From contig NZ_PGGW01000069.1 of the NCBI RefSeq assembly GCF_002794255.1, positions 672,877 to 736,876 on the forward strand: a stretch of DNA of 64,000 bases. Direction: 5' to 3'. Positions 43,433 through 51,716 of this stretch are shown piece after piece. A program made the position numbers and the translations under genes. The DNA comes from Streptomyces carminius (lineage in GTDB: Bacteria > Actinomycetota > Actinomycetes > Streptomycetales > Streptomycetaceae). The notes below the pieces were generated by a model that had not been told where the DNA came from, searched no databases, and saw only the letters and a program-made list of their open reading frames with translations. Positions within the stretch are counted from its first letter, which is position 1. Each line of letters starts with the position of its first letter.

Positions 43433-43675
43433 GTGGAAGCAGCCCACCAGTACAACGTGCACGAGGCCAAGACGTACTTCTCCCGGATCCTGGAGGAGGT
43501 CGCCACGGGCGAGGAGGTCGTCATCAGCAAGGCGGGGGAGCCGGTGGCCAGGGTGGTGCCCTTCCGGCCCAAGGTGAGGCGGACCGGCCGGGGTTCGCTC
43601 CGGGGCCGCATCCACATCCCGGACGACTTCGACGAGCTGCCCGACGACATCACCGACACCTTCGGGACGCGCTGA
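43433..43675 (+). CDS. Phd/YefM-type antitoxin
   Basis: An 80-residue antitoxin with the Phd/YefM DNA-binding fold: QYNVHEAKTYFSRILEEVAT, GEEVVISKAGEPVARVVPF, then a flexible acidic tail that would wrap the toxin. Its stop overlaps the toxin ATG by one base (TGATG), standard antitoxin-first coupling. Probably starts at a GTG. Confidence 0.9.
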   Translation: MEAAHQYNVHEAKTYFSRILEEVATGEEVVISKAGEPVARVVPFRPKVRRTGRGSLRGRIHIPDDFDELPDDITDTFGTR

Positions 43676-44049
43676 TGCGGCTCCTGCTCGACACCCACGT
43701 GCTCCTGTGGTGGCTGGACGACTCCCCGGAGCTGTCCGAGGAGATCAAGGAGCTGCTCGACACCGAGCCCGCCGTCCACGTCAGCGCCGTGACACCGTGG
43801 GAGATCGCGGTCAAGCAGTCCCTCGGAAAGCTCAAAGGGCCGGAGGACCTGGCCGAGCGGGTGCGAGACTGCCAGTTCACCGGTCTGCCCGTCACCGCCG
43901 GACACGGCGTGCGGGCGGGCAGGCTGCCGGAGATCCACCGGGACCCGTTCGACCGGATACTGGTGGCCCAGGCGCAGATCGAGGGCATGTCCCTGGTGAC
44001 CAGGGACAGATGGATCCCGCAGTACGACGTGCCGGTGATGCCCGTCTGA
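43675..44049 (+). CDS. PIN-domain toxin (VapC-like)
   Basis: A 124-residue PIN RNase. Acidic metal ligands are Asp6 in LLLDTHVLLWWL, Glu in SAVTPWEIAVKQSLGK, Asp in HRDPFDRILVAQA and Asp in LVTRDRW. The LDTHxLLWW start places it in the PIN group normally paired with Phd/YefM-type antitoxins, as here. It cleaves RNA when released. Confidence 0.92.
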   Translation: MRLLLDTHVLLWWLDDSPELSEEIKELLDTEPAVHVSAVTPWEIAVKQSLGKLKGPEDLAERVRDCQFTGLPVTAGHGVRAGRLPEIHRDPFDRILVAQAQIEGMSLVTRDRWIPQYDVPVMPV

Positions 44050-44074
44050 CGGACGGTGCCCACTCGCCGGGCCG

Positions 44075-44248
44075 CTGGACGTCGAGATCGACCTCTCCGC
44101 GCCGTACATGGTGGACCTGGCCGCACTCGTGCCGGGCGTGTCACGTGCCGCGGGCGGCCGTACGGTCGCCTTCGCCGCCGCCGACTTCGCCGAGGCGTAC
44201 CGGCTGGTCCTGCTGCTCGTACAGCTCGCCGCGCTCGGACCGGGGTGA
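44075..44248 (+). pseudogene. possible coding remnant without start codon
   Basis: In one frame the DNA reads LDVEIDLSAPYMVDLAALVP, GGRTVAFAAADFAEAYRLVL and then LLVQLAALGPG before a stop. The amino-acid usage looks real, but there is no start or ribosome site, and the frame begins right after the VapC stop. It may be a leftover 3' end of a displaced gene. Not recognised. Confidence 0.25.
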
Positions 44249-44309
44249 GCCCGGTGCCGGTGGCGGACGGCCCGCGCCGCGCCGCGCCGGGCCCCGGTGC
44301 CGCAGGGCG

Positions 44310-44921
44310 TCACGGTGCCGGCCGCGCCGGGGCTGCGGGCTCGGATTCGGGTTCGGGGGCGAAGGCGCGGCGCACGGTCCGGGCGAGGGCGCGGCGCCGG
44401 CCCTCGTGCTCGCTCTCGGGCTCGTCCGGGGCGGCGGTGTGGATCAGGCCGGCCGGTGACCAGGTCAGTGCCATCGCCGTGACGATCGAGAGTACGTCGG
44501 CCGGGGCGAGGGACGGATCGATGTGCCCGGCGCGCTGCGCCGCGGCGATCGCCCCCAGTTTGTGCGCGCTCCGGGCGTCCGTGCCGCTCACCAGGGGGCC
44601 GGTGGGCACGCGCTCCAGGCGTGCCCAGGCGGCCAGCCGGACCAGCTCGGGGCGGGCCAGGCAGGCGTCGTAGAGGCGGGTGGCGTAGCCGGGGAGGTCC
44701 TCGGCCGTCATGGGCACGGCGTGGACGATCTGCTCGACGTGGTCCTCGAAGACCGCGTCGAAGAGACCGTCCTTGTTGCCGTAGTAGGCGTACATCTGTG
44801 CCTTGTTCACCCGGGCGTCGGCCGAGATCCGGTCGACGCGGGCCCCGGCGATCCCATGGGCGGCGAACTCGGCGGCGGCCGCGTCGAGCAGGCGGCGGCG
44901 GGTGGCCTGTGCGTCCCTCAT
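44310..44921 (-). CDS. TetR-family regulator
   Basis: A 203-residue protein with HTH at residues 8-53 (DAAAAEFAAHGIAGARVDRI, NKAQMYAYYGNKDGLFDAVF) and a helical ligand domain. It is divergent from the SDR at 45022, and two near-identical palindromes lie in the 100-bp gap, so regulation of both genes is likely. The tail is Pro/Glu/Ala-rich. Confidence 0.92.
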   Translation of the reverse strand: MRDAQATRRRLLDAAAAEFAAHGIAGARVDRISADARVNKAQMYAYYGNKDGLFDAVFEDHVEQIVHAVPMTAEDLPGYATRLYDACLARPELVRLAAWARLERVPTGPLVSGTDARSAHKLGAIAAAQRAGHIDPSLAPADVLSIVTAMALTWSPAGLIHTAAPDEPESEHEGRRRALARTVRRAFAPEPESEPAAPARPAP

Positions 44922-44932
44922 TCCTCCAGGGT

Positions 44933-44948
44933 AACTAACCAGTTTGTT
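44933..44948. promoter_or_regulatory. TetR operator copy 1
   Basis: AACTAACCAGTTTGTT is an imperfect palindrome closely matching copy 2 (44988-45003). It lies 12 bp before the TetR start codon, so binding would block tetR expression. Confidence 0.65.
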
Positions 44949-44987
44949 TGACCGGAGGCCGGGAGTGCCCTACGGTCGAAGAGAAGT

Positions 44988-45003
44988 AACCAACTAGTTT
45001 GTT
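44988..45003. promoter_or_regulatory. TetR operator copy 2
   Basis: AACCAACTAGTTTGTT is symmetrical about CTAG with only one asymmetric pair per arm. It lies just upstream of the SDR ribosome site. Centres of the two copies are 55 bp apart, placing each operator over one of the divergent promoters. Confidence 0.7.
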
Positions 45004-45021
45004 TCCTCTTGGAGGTCAGCC

Positions 45022-46002
45022 ATGTCCGTCTCCCCCTCCCCGATCACCACGGCCTTCACCGCCCAGAGCACCGCGGACGAGGTGGTGGCGGGTGTCGATC
45101 TCTCCGGTACCCGCGCCGTCGTCACCGGCGCCGCCTCGGGCATCGGCGTCGAGACCGCCCGCTCGCTGGCCCGCGCCGGAGCCGAGGTCACCCTGGCGGT
45201 GCGCGACACGGCGGCCGGCGCGCGGGTCGCGCGGGACCTGACCGCGACGACCGGCAACGACGACATCCGGGTCGCGCACCTCGACCTGGCCGACCGGAGC
45301 TCGGTCGGCCGCTTCCTGGCCGACTGGAACGGCCCCCTCCACCTGCTGGTCAACAACGCGGGCATCATGGCCACCCCGGAGACGCGCACCGCCGAGGGCT
45401 GGGAGCTGCAGTTCGCCACCAACCACCTCGGCCACTTCGCCCTGGCCCTCGGACTGCACGCCGCGCTCGCCGCCGGCGCCGCCGAGCGCGGCGGCTCGCG
45501 CGTCGTGGCACTCAGCTCCGCCGGGCACATGTACTCGCCGGTGCACTTCGACGACCTCCACTTCCACCGGCGGCCCTACGACCCGATGCTCGCCTACGGG
45601 CGGTCCAAGACGGCCGTCGTCCTGTTCGCGGTCGAGGCCACCCGGCGGTGGGCCGATGACGGGATCACCGCCAACGCCGTCAATCCCGGGGGGATCTCCA
45701 CCGGACTCCAGCGGCACTTCCCGCGGGAACTGCGCGAGGAGTTCGCCCGGCACGAGGCGGCGGGGGTCTTCAGGTACAAGACCGTGCGGCAGGGCGCGGC
45801 CACGACCCTGGTCGCCGCGGTGGCACCGGAGTTCGCGAACACCGGCGGGCACTACCTCGACGACGCGCGCGAGGCGTACACCGTGCCCGACGACGCCGAC
45901 CCCGCCGAGCACCCGCACGCCGTCAAGCGGTGGGCGCTCGACCCCGCGGCGGCCGAGCGGCTGTGGTCCGTCTCGGCCGAACTGCTGCGCGCTGCGGCCT
46001 GA
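45022..46002 (+). CDS. SDR-family oxidoreductase
   Basis: A 326-residue SDR with TGAASGIG cofactor motif (residues 34-41), NNAGIMA, the ALSSAGH Ser segment and YGRSK catalytic Tyr/Lys; closest in pattern to WW-oxidoreductase/retinol-dehydrogenase-like SDRs, with AVNPGGISTGLQRH after the active site. Substrate unknown. TTGGAGG precedes the ATG. Controlled by the divergent TetR in all likelihood. Confidence 0.9.
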   Translation: MSVSPSPITTAFTAQSTADEVVAGVDLSGTRAVVTGAASGIGVETARSLARAGAEVTLAVRDTAAGARVARDLTATTGNDDIRVAHLDLADRSSVGRFLADWNGPLHLLVNNAGIMATPETRTAEGWELQFATNHLGHFALALGLHAALAAGAAERGGSRVVALSSAGHMYSPVHFDDLHFHRRPYDPMLAYGRSKTAVVLFAVEATRRWADDGITANAVNPGGISTGLQRHFPRELREEFARHEAAGVFRYKTVRQGAATTLVAAVAPEFANTGGHYLDDAREAYTVPDDADPAEHPHAVKRWALDPAAAERLWSVSAELLRAAA

Positions 46003-46022
46003 CCCGTCCGGGGAGTGCCGCG

Positions 46023-46960
46023 TCAGCCGAAGGCGCGGCGGTAGGCGTGCGGGCTGACACCGGTGACGCGCCTGAAGCGGTCCCGGAAGGCGGTGGGGGA
46101 GCCGAAGCCCACCTGGGCGCCGATGCGTTCGATGGGCTGCCGGGTGGTCTCCAGCAGGTGCTGGGCCCGGCGGACGCGGGCGCGGTGGAGCCACTGGAGC
46201 GGTGTGGTGCCGGTCTGCTCGCGGAAGCGGCGGATCAGGGTCCGGGTGCTGACCCCGGCGTGGGCGGCGATGTCGGCGAGGGAGAGGTCGGCGTCCAGGT
46301 TGTCCTCCAGCCAGCCGAGCAGGGGTTCGAGGACGGAGCCCCGGGGGCGGGCGGGTGGTCGTGGACGATGAACTGGGCCTGTCCGCCCTCGCGTTCCAGG
46401 GGCATGACGGACAGCCGGGCGGCGTCGGCGGCGACGGCCGAACCGTAGTCGCGGCGGATCAGGTGCAGGCACAGGTCCAGGCCCGCGGCGGCACCGGCCG
46501 AGGTGAGGAACTGCCCGTTGTCGACGTACAGGACGTCCGGGTCGACCTCGACGTCCGGGTGGGCGGCGGCCAGCAGACCGGCCGCGTTCCAGTGGGTGGT
46601 GGCCCGCAGACCGTCCAGGAGCCCGGTGGTGGCCAGGACGAAGGTGCCCGAGCAGATGGAGGCGATGCGGGTGCCCTCCCCGGCGGCCGTCCGCAGCGCG
46701 TGGCGGACGGCGGGAGCGAGCGGGGCCGTGGGGGCGGTGGTGCCGGGCACGATGATCGTGTCCGCGCCCCCGAGCCCTTCCAGCCCCCAGGGCGCGCGCA
46801 GGGAGAAGGCGCCCGCGTCGGTCTCCGGACGCTCCGCGCACACGCGGATCCGGTAGCCGGGACGGCCGTCCGGCAGCCGGGTACGGCCGAAGACCTCGAG
46901 CGGGGTGGAGAGGTCGAAGGGGATCACCCGGTCCAGTGCGAGGACGGCGACGGTGTGCAT
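46023..46960 (-). pseudogene. GlxA-type (DJ-1/PfpI + AraC) regulator interrupted by a frameshift
   Basis: From the ATG at 46960 the frame encodes a DJ-1/PfpI domain (VAVLALDRVIPFDLSTPLEV, SICSGTFVLATTGLL) up to FIVHDHPPAP. The AraC HTH (LADIAAHAGVSTRTLIRRFR, QVGFGSPTAFRDRFRRVTGV) lies in another frame ending at 46023. The shift falls in a C/G run at about 46338-46357. One indel would restore a normal 310-residue GlxA-type activator. It may be a true mutation or a base-call error in the homopolymer. It is divergent from a second DJ-1 gene, its likely target. Confidence 0.82.
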
Positions 46961-47052
46961 GGCCGGAAGATACCCGCCCGCGGGACACCCGTACGAGTCC
47001 CGGCACCTCGGTAACCCCGCTTCGACCAGCCCGGAAACGTGGCGTGGGGCTC

Positions 47053-47089
47053 GTGGCACTATCTCGTTGGAAGGTGTCGCCAATGCCAC
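47053..47089. promoter_or_regulatory. GTGGCA/TGCCAC inverted repeat upstream of DJ-1 gene
   Basis: GTGGCA (47053-47058) and TGCCAC (47084-47089) are perfect inverted copies 25 bp apart in the divergent region, about 30 bp before a TAGCGT -10 near 47114. TGGCA-type half sites fit GlxA/AraC-type activators; binding is inferred. Confidence 0.4.
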
Positions 47090-47169
47090 TGGGAGCGGGA
47101 ACGGCAGCCGCCTAGCGTCGGGAGCGATCCCGGCGCGGACCGGGCCCGCCGTATCCGGAGGAAGCCGCC

Positions 47170-47871
47170 ATGCACGCCCAGATCGTCCTGTTCGACGGTT
47201 TCGACCCGCTCGACGCCATCGCCCCCTACGAGGTGCTGTACGCCGGCGGCACCGCCTCCGGCGGTGCGGTGAGCGTGGAACTGGTCTCCGCCGAGGGGCC
47301 GCGCGAGGTGGTCAGCGGCACCGGGGGCCTGGCGCTGCGCGCCACCGCCGCGCTCGACCCCGGGCGCGCGGACCTGGTCGTGGTGCCCGGTGCCTCGGGC
47401 CGTGTCGGTGAGCCCGGCGAGGTCCCCGACCGCGACCACGGCCAGGACGCGGACGCCGGGGAGTGGCGGCAGGACGAGTTCATCCCCGTCCTGCTGGGCC
47501 GCACCCTGACCACCGGGCTGCCCGGGCTGCTGGCGGCGGCGATGGAGAACCCGCGGGTGACGGTCGGCACGGTGTGCGGCGGCTCGCTCGTCCTGGCCAT
47601 GGCCGGGCTGCTGGAGGGCCGTCATGCCACCACCCACCACCTCGGCCTGGACATGCTCGACGCCACCGGCGTCCACGCGGTGAAGGCCCGCATCGTCGAC
47701 GACGGCGACCTCGTCACCGCCGGCAGCGTCACCTCCGGACTCGACCTCGGCCTCTATCTGCTGGAGCGCGAGGCGGGTCCCCGGATCGCGCACGCCGTCG
47801 AGGAACTGTTCGCCCACGAGCGCCGCGGCACCGTCTGGCGCCGGCAGGGCCCGGTGCCCGCCGGCTTCTGA
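47170..47871 (+). CDS. DJ-1/PfpI-family protein
   Basis: A 233-residue single-domain protein with QIVLFDGFDPLDAIAPYEVL, LVVVPGASG, nucleophile Cys in TVCGGSLVLAMAGLL and RHATTHHLGLD, resembling isonitrile-hydratase-type members. An acidic insertion (GEVPDRDHGQDADAGEWRQD) enlarges the lid region. GGAGGAAG precedes the ATG. The divergent GlxA-type regulator probably controls it. Confidence 0.87.
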   Translation: MHAQIVLFDGFDPLDAIAPYEVLYAGGTASGGAVSVELVSAEGPREVVSGTGGLALRATAALDPGRADLVVVPGASGRVGEPGEVPDRDHGQDADAGEWRQDEFIPVLLGRTLTTGLPGLLAAAMENPRVTVGTVCGGSLVLAMAGLLEGRHATTHHLGLDMLDATGVHAVKARIVDDGDLVTAGSVTSGLDLGLYLLEREAGPRIAHAVEELFAHERRGTVWRRQGPVPAGF

Positions 47872-47922
47872 GCACGCACACCCGCACCCGCCCCGCACCG
47901 CGCCGTCGGAAAGAGCAGCAGC

Positions 47923-48258
47923 ATGCCCGTCGAAGGCACCTGGGACCTGTCCATCGCCACCCCCGTCGGCAGGATCAGGGCCGTGGTCGAACTCCTGCGC
48001 CGGGACGGCGCCCTGACCGGGACCGCCCACGGGGCGGGAGAGGAGGTCCCCCTCGACGATGTCGTCCTCGACGGCGACCGGCTCACCTGGAAGCAGGCCG
48101 TCACCAGGCCCCTGCGGCTGAACCTGGCCTTCGCGGTGACGGTCACCGGCGACACCCTGACCGGTGCCGCCCGGGCCGGACGCCTGCCGGCCTCGCAGGT
48201 CACCGGACGGCGCCGCACCGTCCGGGCGGCCGGCGGGGCCACGGAGCACCGGCCGTAG
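47923..48258 (+). CDS. small beta-rich hypothetical protein
   Basis: A 111-residue protein of alternating polar/hydrophobic strands (GTWDLSIATPVGRIRAVVEL, DGDRLTWKQAV, LNLAFAVTVTGDTLTGAARA). The pattern suggests a small lipocalin-like barrel. It follows the DJ-1 gene by 50 bp, likely in its operon. Not a family I can name. Confidence 0.6.
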   Translation: MPVEGTWDLSIATPVGRIRAVVELLRRDGALTGTAHGAGEEVPLDDVVLDGDRLTWKQAVTRPLRLNLAFAVTVTGDTLTGAARAGRLPASQVTGRRRTVRAAGGATEHRP

Positions 48259-48274
48259 GGGGCGCCGGTCCGCC

Positions 48275-48280
48275 TACACT
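48275..48280 (+). promoter_or_regulatory. -10 box giving a probable leaderless Rsm22-like mRNA
   Basis: TACACT is exactly 6 nt before the GTG at 48287 and there is no ribosome site between them, which identifies the GTG as the start of a leaderless message. Confidence 0.6.
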
Positions 48281-48286
48281 TTCCGG

Positions 48287-49399
48287 GTGCCCGACCCCCG
48301 TACCGCCCTCCGCCCCGCCGCCCGTACCGCCTCCCGCCGCACCGACGAGGAGCTGCGCGCCGCGCTCGCCGGCCTGCTGGACGGCCTGCCGCCGCGGCAG
48401 GCGGCCGGGGCCGTCGAGCGGCTGATCGGCAGCTACCGGGGGAAGGTCCCCACCCACGCGCCCGTCCTGCGGGACCGGGCGGACGTCGCCGCCTACGCCG
48501 CCTACCGGATGCCCGCCACCTTCGGCGCGGTCCGCGCCGCGCTGGCGGCGCTCGCCGACCGGGCGCCGGGCCTGGCCCCGGACACCCACCTGGACGTGGG
48601 CGGCGGTACGGGCGCGGCCGTCTGGGCGGCCGCCGCCGTCCTCGGCGACGGCGGCGGTGACGGCAGGGGGAGCGGTGGCCGCGCCCGGGAGACCACCGTC
48701 GTGGACTGGGCCGAGCCCGCCCTCGCGGTGGGCCGGGAGCTGGCCGCGGCCTCCGGCTCGGCCGCGCTGCGCGGCGCGCGGTGGCGGCGCGAGCGGATCG
48801 GAGTGGGCACCCGGCTGCCGGAGGCCGGCCTGGTCACCGTCTCCTACGTCCTCAACGAGCTGGCCGAGGACGACCGCCGGGCCCTGGTGGAGGCCGCCGC
48901 GGCGGCGGCCCGGGACGCCGTGGTCGTCGTCGAGCCGGGCACCCCGGACGGCTACCGGCGGATCATCGAGGCGCGCGGGCGGCTGATCGACGCCGGGCTG
49001 CGCGTCCTGGCGCCCTGCCCGCACAGCGCCGCGTGCCCCATGGAGCCGGCCGCGGACTGGTGCCACTTCGCCGCCCGGATCAGCCGCTCCTCCCTCCACC
49101 GGCAGGTCAAGGGCGGCTCGCTGGCGTACGAGGACGAGAAGTTCTCCTATGTCGCCGCCGTCCGGCCCGGCACGGACGGTGCGCCCGCCGGGGCGCGGAT
49201 CGTGCGGAAACCGCAGATCCGCAAGGGACAGGTGCTGCTGGAGCTGTGTGCCGGACCGGACCCGGAAAGAGGCGGGCTGCGGCGCGAGACCGTCACCAAG
49301 CGGCAGGGCGCGGGCTACCGGGCCGCCCGGGACGCCGCCTGGGGCGACGCCTGGGACGGCGCCGGGGGCGATGCACGGGACGGCGCCGGGGAACGGTGA
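48287..49399 (+). CDS. Rsm22-family rRNA methyltransferase-like protein
   Basis: A 370-residue protein. A helical N-domain (YAAYRMPATFGAVRAALAAL) is followed by a Rossmann methyltransferase with motif I HLDVGGGTGAAVW, VVDWAEPAL and TVSYVLNELAEDDRRALVEA. A Cys cluster (CPHSAACPM, WCHF) matches the Fe-S-binding Cys of mitochondrial Rsm22/METTL17-like proteins. The C-terminus is a low-complexity Gly/Asp/Ala tail. It probably acts in small-ribosomal-subunit maturation. Confidence 0.85.
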   Translation: MPDPRTALRPAARTASRRTDEELRAALAGLLDGLPPRQAAGAVERLIGSYRGKVPTHAPVLRDRADVAAYAAYRMPATFGAVRAALAALADRAPGLAPDTHLDVGGGTGAAVWAAAAVLGDGGGDGRGSGGRARETTVVDWAEPALAVGRELAAASGSAALRGARWRRERIGVGTRLPEAGLVTVSYVLNELAEDDRRALVEAAAAAARDAVVVVEPGTPDGYRRIIEARGRLIDAGLRVLAPCPHSAACPMEPAADWCHFAARISRSSLHRQVKGGSLAYEDEKFSYVAAVRPGTDGAPAGARIVRKPQIRKGQVLLELCAGPDPERGGLRRETVTKRQGAGYRAARDAAWGDAWDGAGGDARDGAGER

Positions 49400-49428
49400 A
49401 CGGGACGGCCGTCGTCCGGCCGGAGCGG

Positions 49429-49445
49429 CCCCGGTGACACCGGGG
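49429..49445 (+). terminator. short hairpin after Rsm22-like gene
   Basis: CCCCGGT pairs with ACCGGGG around a 3-nt loop, 30 bp past the stop codon. The arms are short, so termination is only probable. The rest of the gap to 49631 holds no recognisable gene. Confidence 0.45.
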
Positions 49446-49631
49446 TGACACACGCGACCACCCCCGGCCACCCGCCCACGGCACCGGAGGATGCAGGATG
49501 GAAGGGTGACATCCGAGTTCCCTGGAACGAGTTATCCGGAATCCGCCCGGCCGCGGGCGCCCCGTTCCGTACTCTCGGAGTCACCTCGGACACCAACGGT
49601 TCCCGGTTGCGAGTGAGGCGGTAGGCGGTAG

Positions 49632-50375
49632 ATGGAAAGCGAAAGCAGGTTCTCCCGGTGGCTGCGCCGACGCTCCCGCGACGACGCGCGGACGAGCGCC
49701 GCGCAGGAAGCGGCCCGCCACCGCGAGGATCTGCTGCTGAACGCCGCCGCCGCGGGGTTCCCGCTGGCGCCCGCCGCGCACCCCGAGGGCTACGGCTGCT
49801 CCTGCGACCGTATCGGCTGCCCCACGCCGGGCCGCCATCCCGTCTCCTTCGCCTGGCAGACGGAGGCCACCACCGACCCCGAGCGGATCGCCCGGTGGGC
49901 CGCCGGCCGGCCGCTGGCGAACTTCGTCACCGCCACCGGCCGCGCCCACGACGTGCTGGACGTGCCGCTGGACGCGGGACGGGCCGCGCTGGAGCGGCTG
50001 GAGGCCGAGGGCGTCGAGGTCGGTCCGGTGGCGGTGTGCGGGGAGGAGCCGTGGTCGGGCCGGATGATGTTCTTCACCGCCACCCGCGGCACCCCGGACG
50101 ACGAGGACGAGTGGTGGCCCTGCGAGCTGGACTGCCACCCCGAGACCCTGGACGAGCACCCAGGGCTGCGCTGGCACTGCCGCGGCAGCTACGTCCTCGT
50201 ACCGCCCGCACGGCTGCCCGGCGACGACTCCGGCGCCCCCTCGGTCGGCTGGCTGCGCGCCCCCGAGCGCCCGCTGCCCGACCCGCTGACGCTGCTGGAG
50301 GCCCTGACGGACGCCTGCGCGGCCCACGCGGAGGAGGAGCCGGGTCACGACCCGGCGGCCTGGCCGGTGCGCTAG
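49632..50375 (+). CDS. bifunctional DNA primase/polymerase (Prim-Pol) N-terminal-domain protein
   Basis: A 247-residue protein of the Prim-Pol type: GCSCDRIGCPTPGRHPVSFA with zinc-like Cys spacing, then TDPERIARWAAGRPLANFVT, the conserved WA...P..N segment, and LRWHCRGSYVLVPP near the end. There is no attached helicase, as usual in Streptomyces chromosomal copies, and the catalytic acid pair is degraded (VLDVPLDAG), so activity is doubtful. Confidence 0.82.
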   Translation: MESESRFSRWLRRRSRDDARTSAAQEAARHREDLLLNAAAAGFPLAPAAHPEGYGCSCDRIGCPTPGRHPVSFAWQTEATTDPERIARWAAGRPLANFVTATGRAHDVLDVPLDAGRAALERLEAEGVEVGPVAVCGEEPWSGRMMFFTATRGTPDDEDEWWPCELDCHPETLDEHPGLRWHCRGSYVLVPPARLPGDDSGAPSVGWLRAPERPLPDPLTLLEALTDACAAHAEEEPGHDPAAWPVR

Positions 50376-50566
50376 CCGCTCCGCACGCGGTCCCACCGGC
50401 TCACGGCGGCCCCGTGCCAAGCAGGGCGAGGCAGGGGCCGGTCAGAGCGATTCCCGGGGCCGTGACCGCCGCGTTCGGACAGTACGGGGACGAGGGCCGG
50501 ACCGCCCGCCGTCCCGAGGGCTGTCCACCTCCGCCTCCGCCTCCGCGTACGGCCCCGTCCCGCCGG

Positions 50567-51553
50567 TCAGCCGCCCTTGAGGGCCGTCACGCCCTGGAGC
50601 CGGTAGACCACCGTCACCGCCGGGTCGGCGGCGTCGGCGGCAGGGACGGACGCCGCCTGGACGGCGACCCGGACATAGGTCACCGACTGCTCGGGCTCGC
50701 CCTCCAGCAGCGCCCGCAGCAGCGGGTCCTTCACCTGGGGCTCGAAGCCCTCGGCGACGGTCTGCTTCATCTGGTGGTGGGAGGTGAAGAAGACCAGCGC
50801 CCCGCCGTCCTCGGTGCGCAGCCCCACCGGGGCGAACCGGGCGTCCTCGGCGGGCAGGTCGGCCCACTCGGTACGGGCGCCGGGGGAGTCGGAGGTCTTC
50901 TTCCGCTCCTCGCGCAGTCCGCTGGTCAGCGGGCCCGCCGCGAAGGTGTCACCGCCCTCGCGCAGGTAGTCGGTGTAGCCGCGGCTGAGGTCCCGCGGTG
51001 CGACGGCCAGCTTCGCGGTCTCGCCGGTGGGGACCTCCTCGACGTACTCCTCGCCGTCCTCGGCGAAGTCCGGCACCGCCGCCTCGTTCAGCACCGCCAG
51101 GTACGACACCTTCCAGTCCTCGTCGATGCCGCCCCGGGTGAAGACGAGCAGCCAGCGCTTGCCGGGGCTGCGGTTGCTGGCGGTGTCCGCGACGAAGAAC
51201 TTGGGCCAGCCCGCCTGCCGCGGTATCAGGAAGCGGGAGTCGGTCAGCTCCAGCGGCTCGTGGCCGGGGTCGCCGTCGGGGTCGACGGTGCGCCGGGCCC
51301 GCAGTCCGGCCTGGTCGATGGCGCCCAGCGCGCCCGTCTCGATGGTGGCGTTGAGCTCGGCGTCGTGGGTGCGGTTGGCCTCGTTGTTGGTCTCGGTGAA
51401 GTGGTCGAGGACCTTCTCCGCCCCGGCCTCGGTGGTCGCCGGTACGACGGCCTCCTCGCCGTGCACCGTGATGCAGCCCGGCGCTCCCGCCAGTACCGCC
51501 GCCACCGTCGCCAGCGCCACCGCGGCCCGCCGGCCGCGCGCCTTCGTCCGCAC
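50567..51553 (-). CDS. lipoprotein of unknown function
   Basis: A 328-residue lipoprotein: signal with lipobox AGAPGC (Cys27), then a mature alpha/beta domain with DSRFLIPRQAGWPKFFVADT, KRWLLVFTRGGIDEDWKVSY and GLRTEDGGALVFFTSHHQMK, probably two NTF2-like or similar modules. Common in Streptomyces but of unknown role. Transcribed alone. Confidence 0.75.
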   Translation of the reverse strand: MRTKARGRRAAVALATVAAVLAGAPGCITVHGEEAVVPATTEAGAEKVLDHFTETNNEANRTHDAELNATIETGALGAIDQAGLRARRTVDPDGDPGHEPLELTDSRFLIPRQAGWPKFFVADTASNRSPGKRWLLVFTRGGIDEDWKVSYLAVLNEAAVPDFAEDGEEYVEEVPTGETAKLAVAPRDLSRGYTDYLREGGDTFAAGPLTSGLREERKKTSDSPGARTEWADLPAEDARFAPVGLRTEDGGALVFFTSHHQMKQTVAEGFEPQVKDPLLRALLEGEPEQSVTYVRVAVQAASVPAADAADPAVTVVYRLQGVTALKGG

Positions 51554-51644
51554 TTCTCCTCGACCCCTCCCGGACGGTTCGTCGGAGCGAACCCTACCGC
51601 TGCCCTGAACCCTCCGGACGCCGGTGCCCGTCCGTGCGCGCGGC

Positions 51645-51680
51645 CCGTGCCCGCCGGTCCCGGTGGACCGGCGGGCACGG
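51645..51680 (-). terminator. 16-bp perfect hairpin downstream of the mannanase gene
   Basis: CCGTGCCCGCCGGTCC pairs exactly with GGACCGGCGGGCACGG around CGGT. It lies 37 bp beyond the mannanase stop on the minus strand. Confidence 0.85.
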
Positions 51681-51716
51681 CGGTCGTCCCCGCGGCGTGT
51701 TTCCGGAGCCCGGCCG

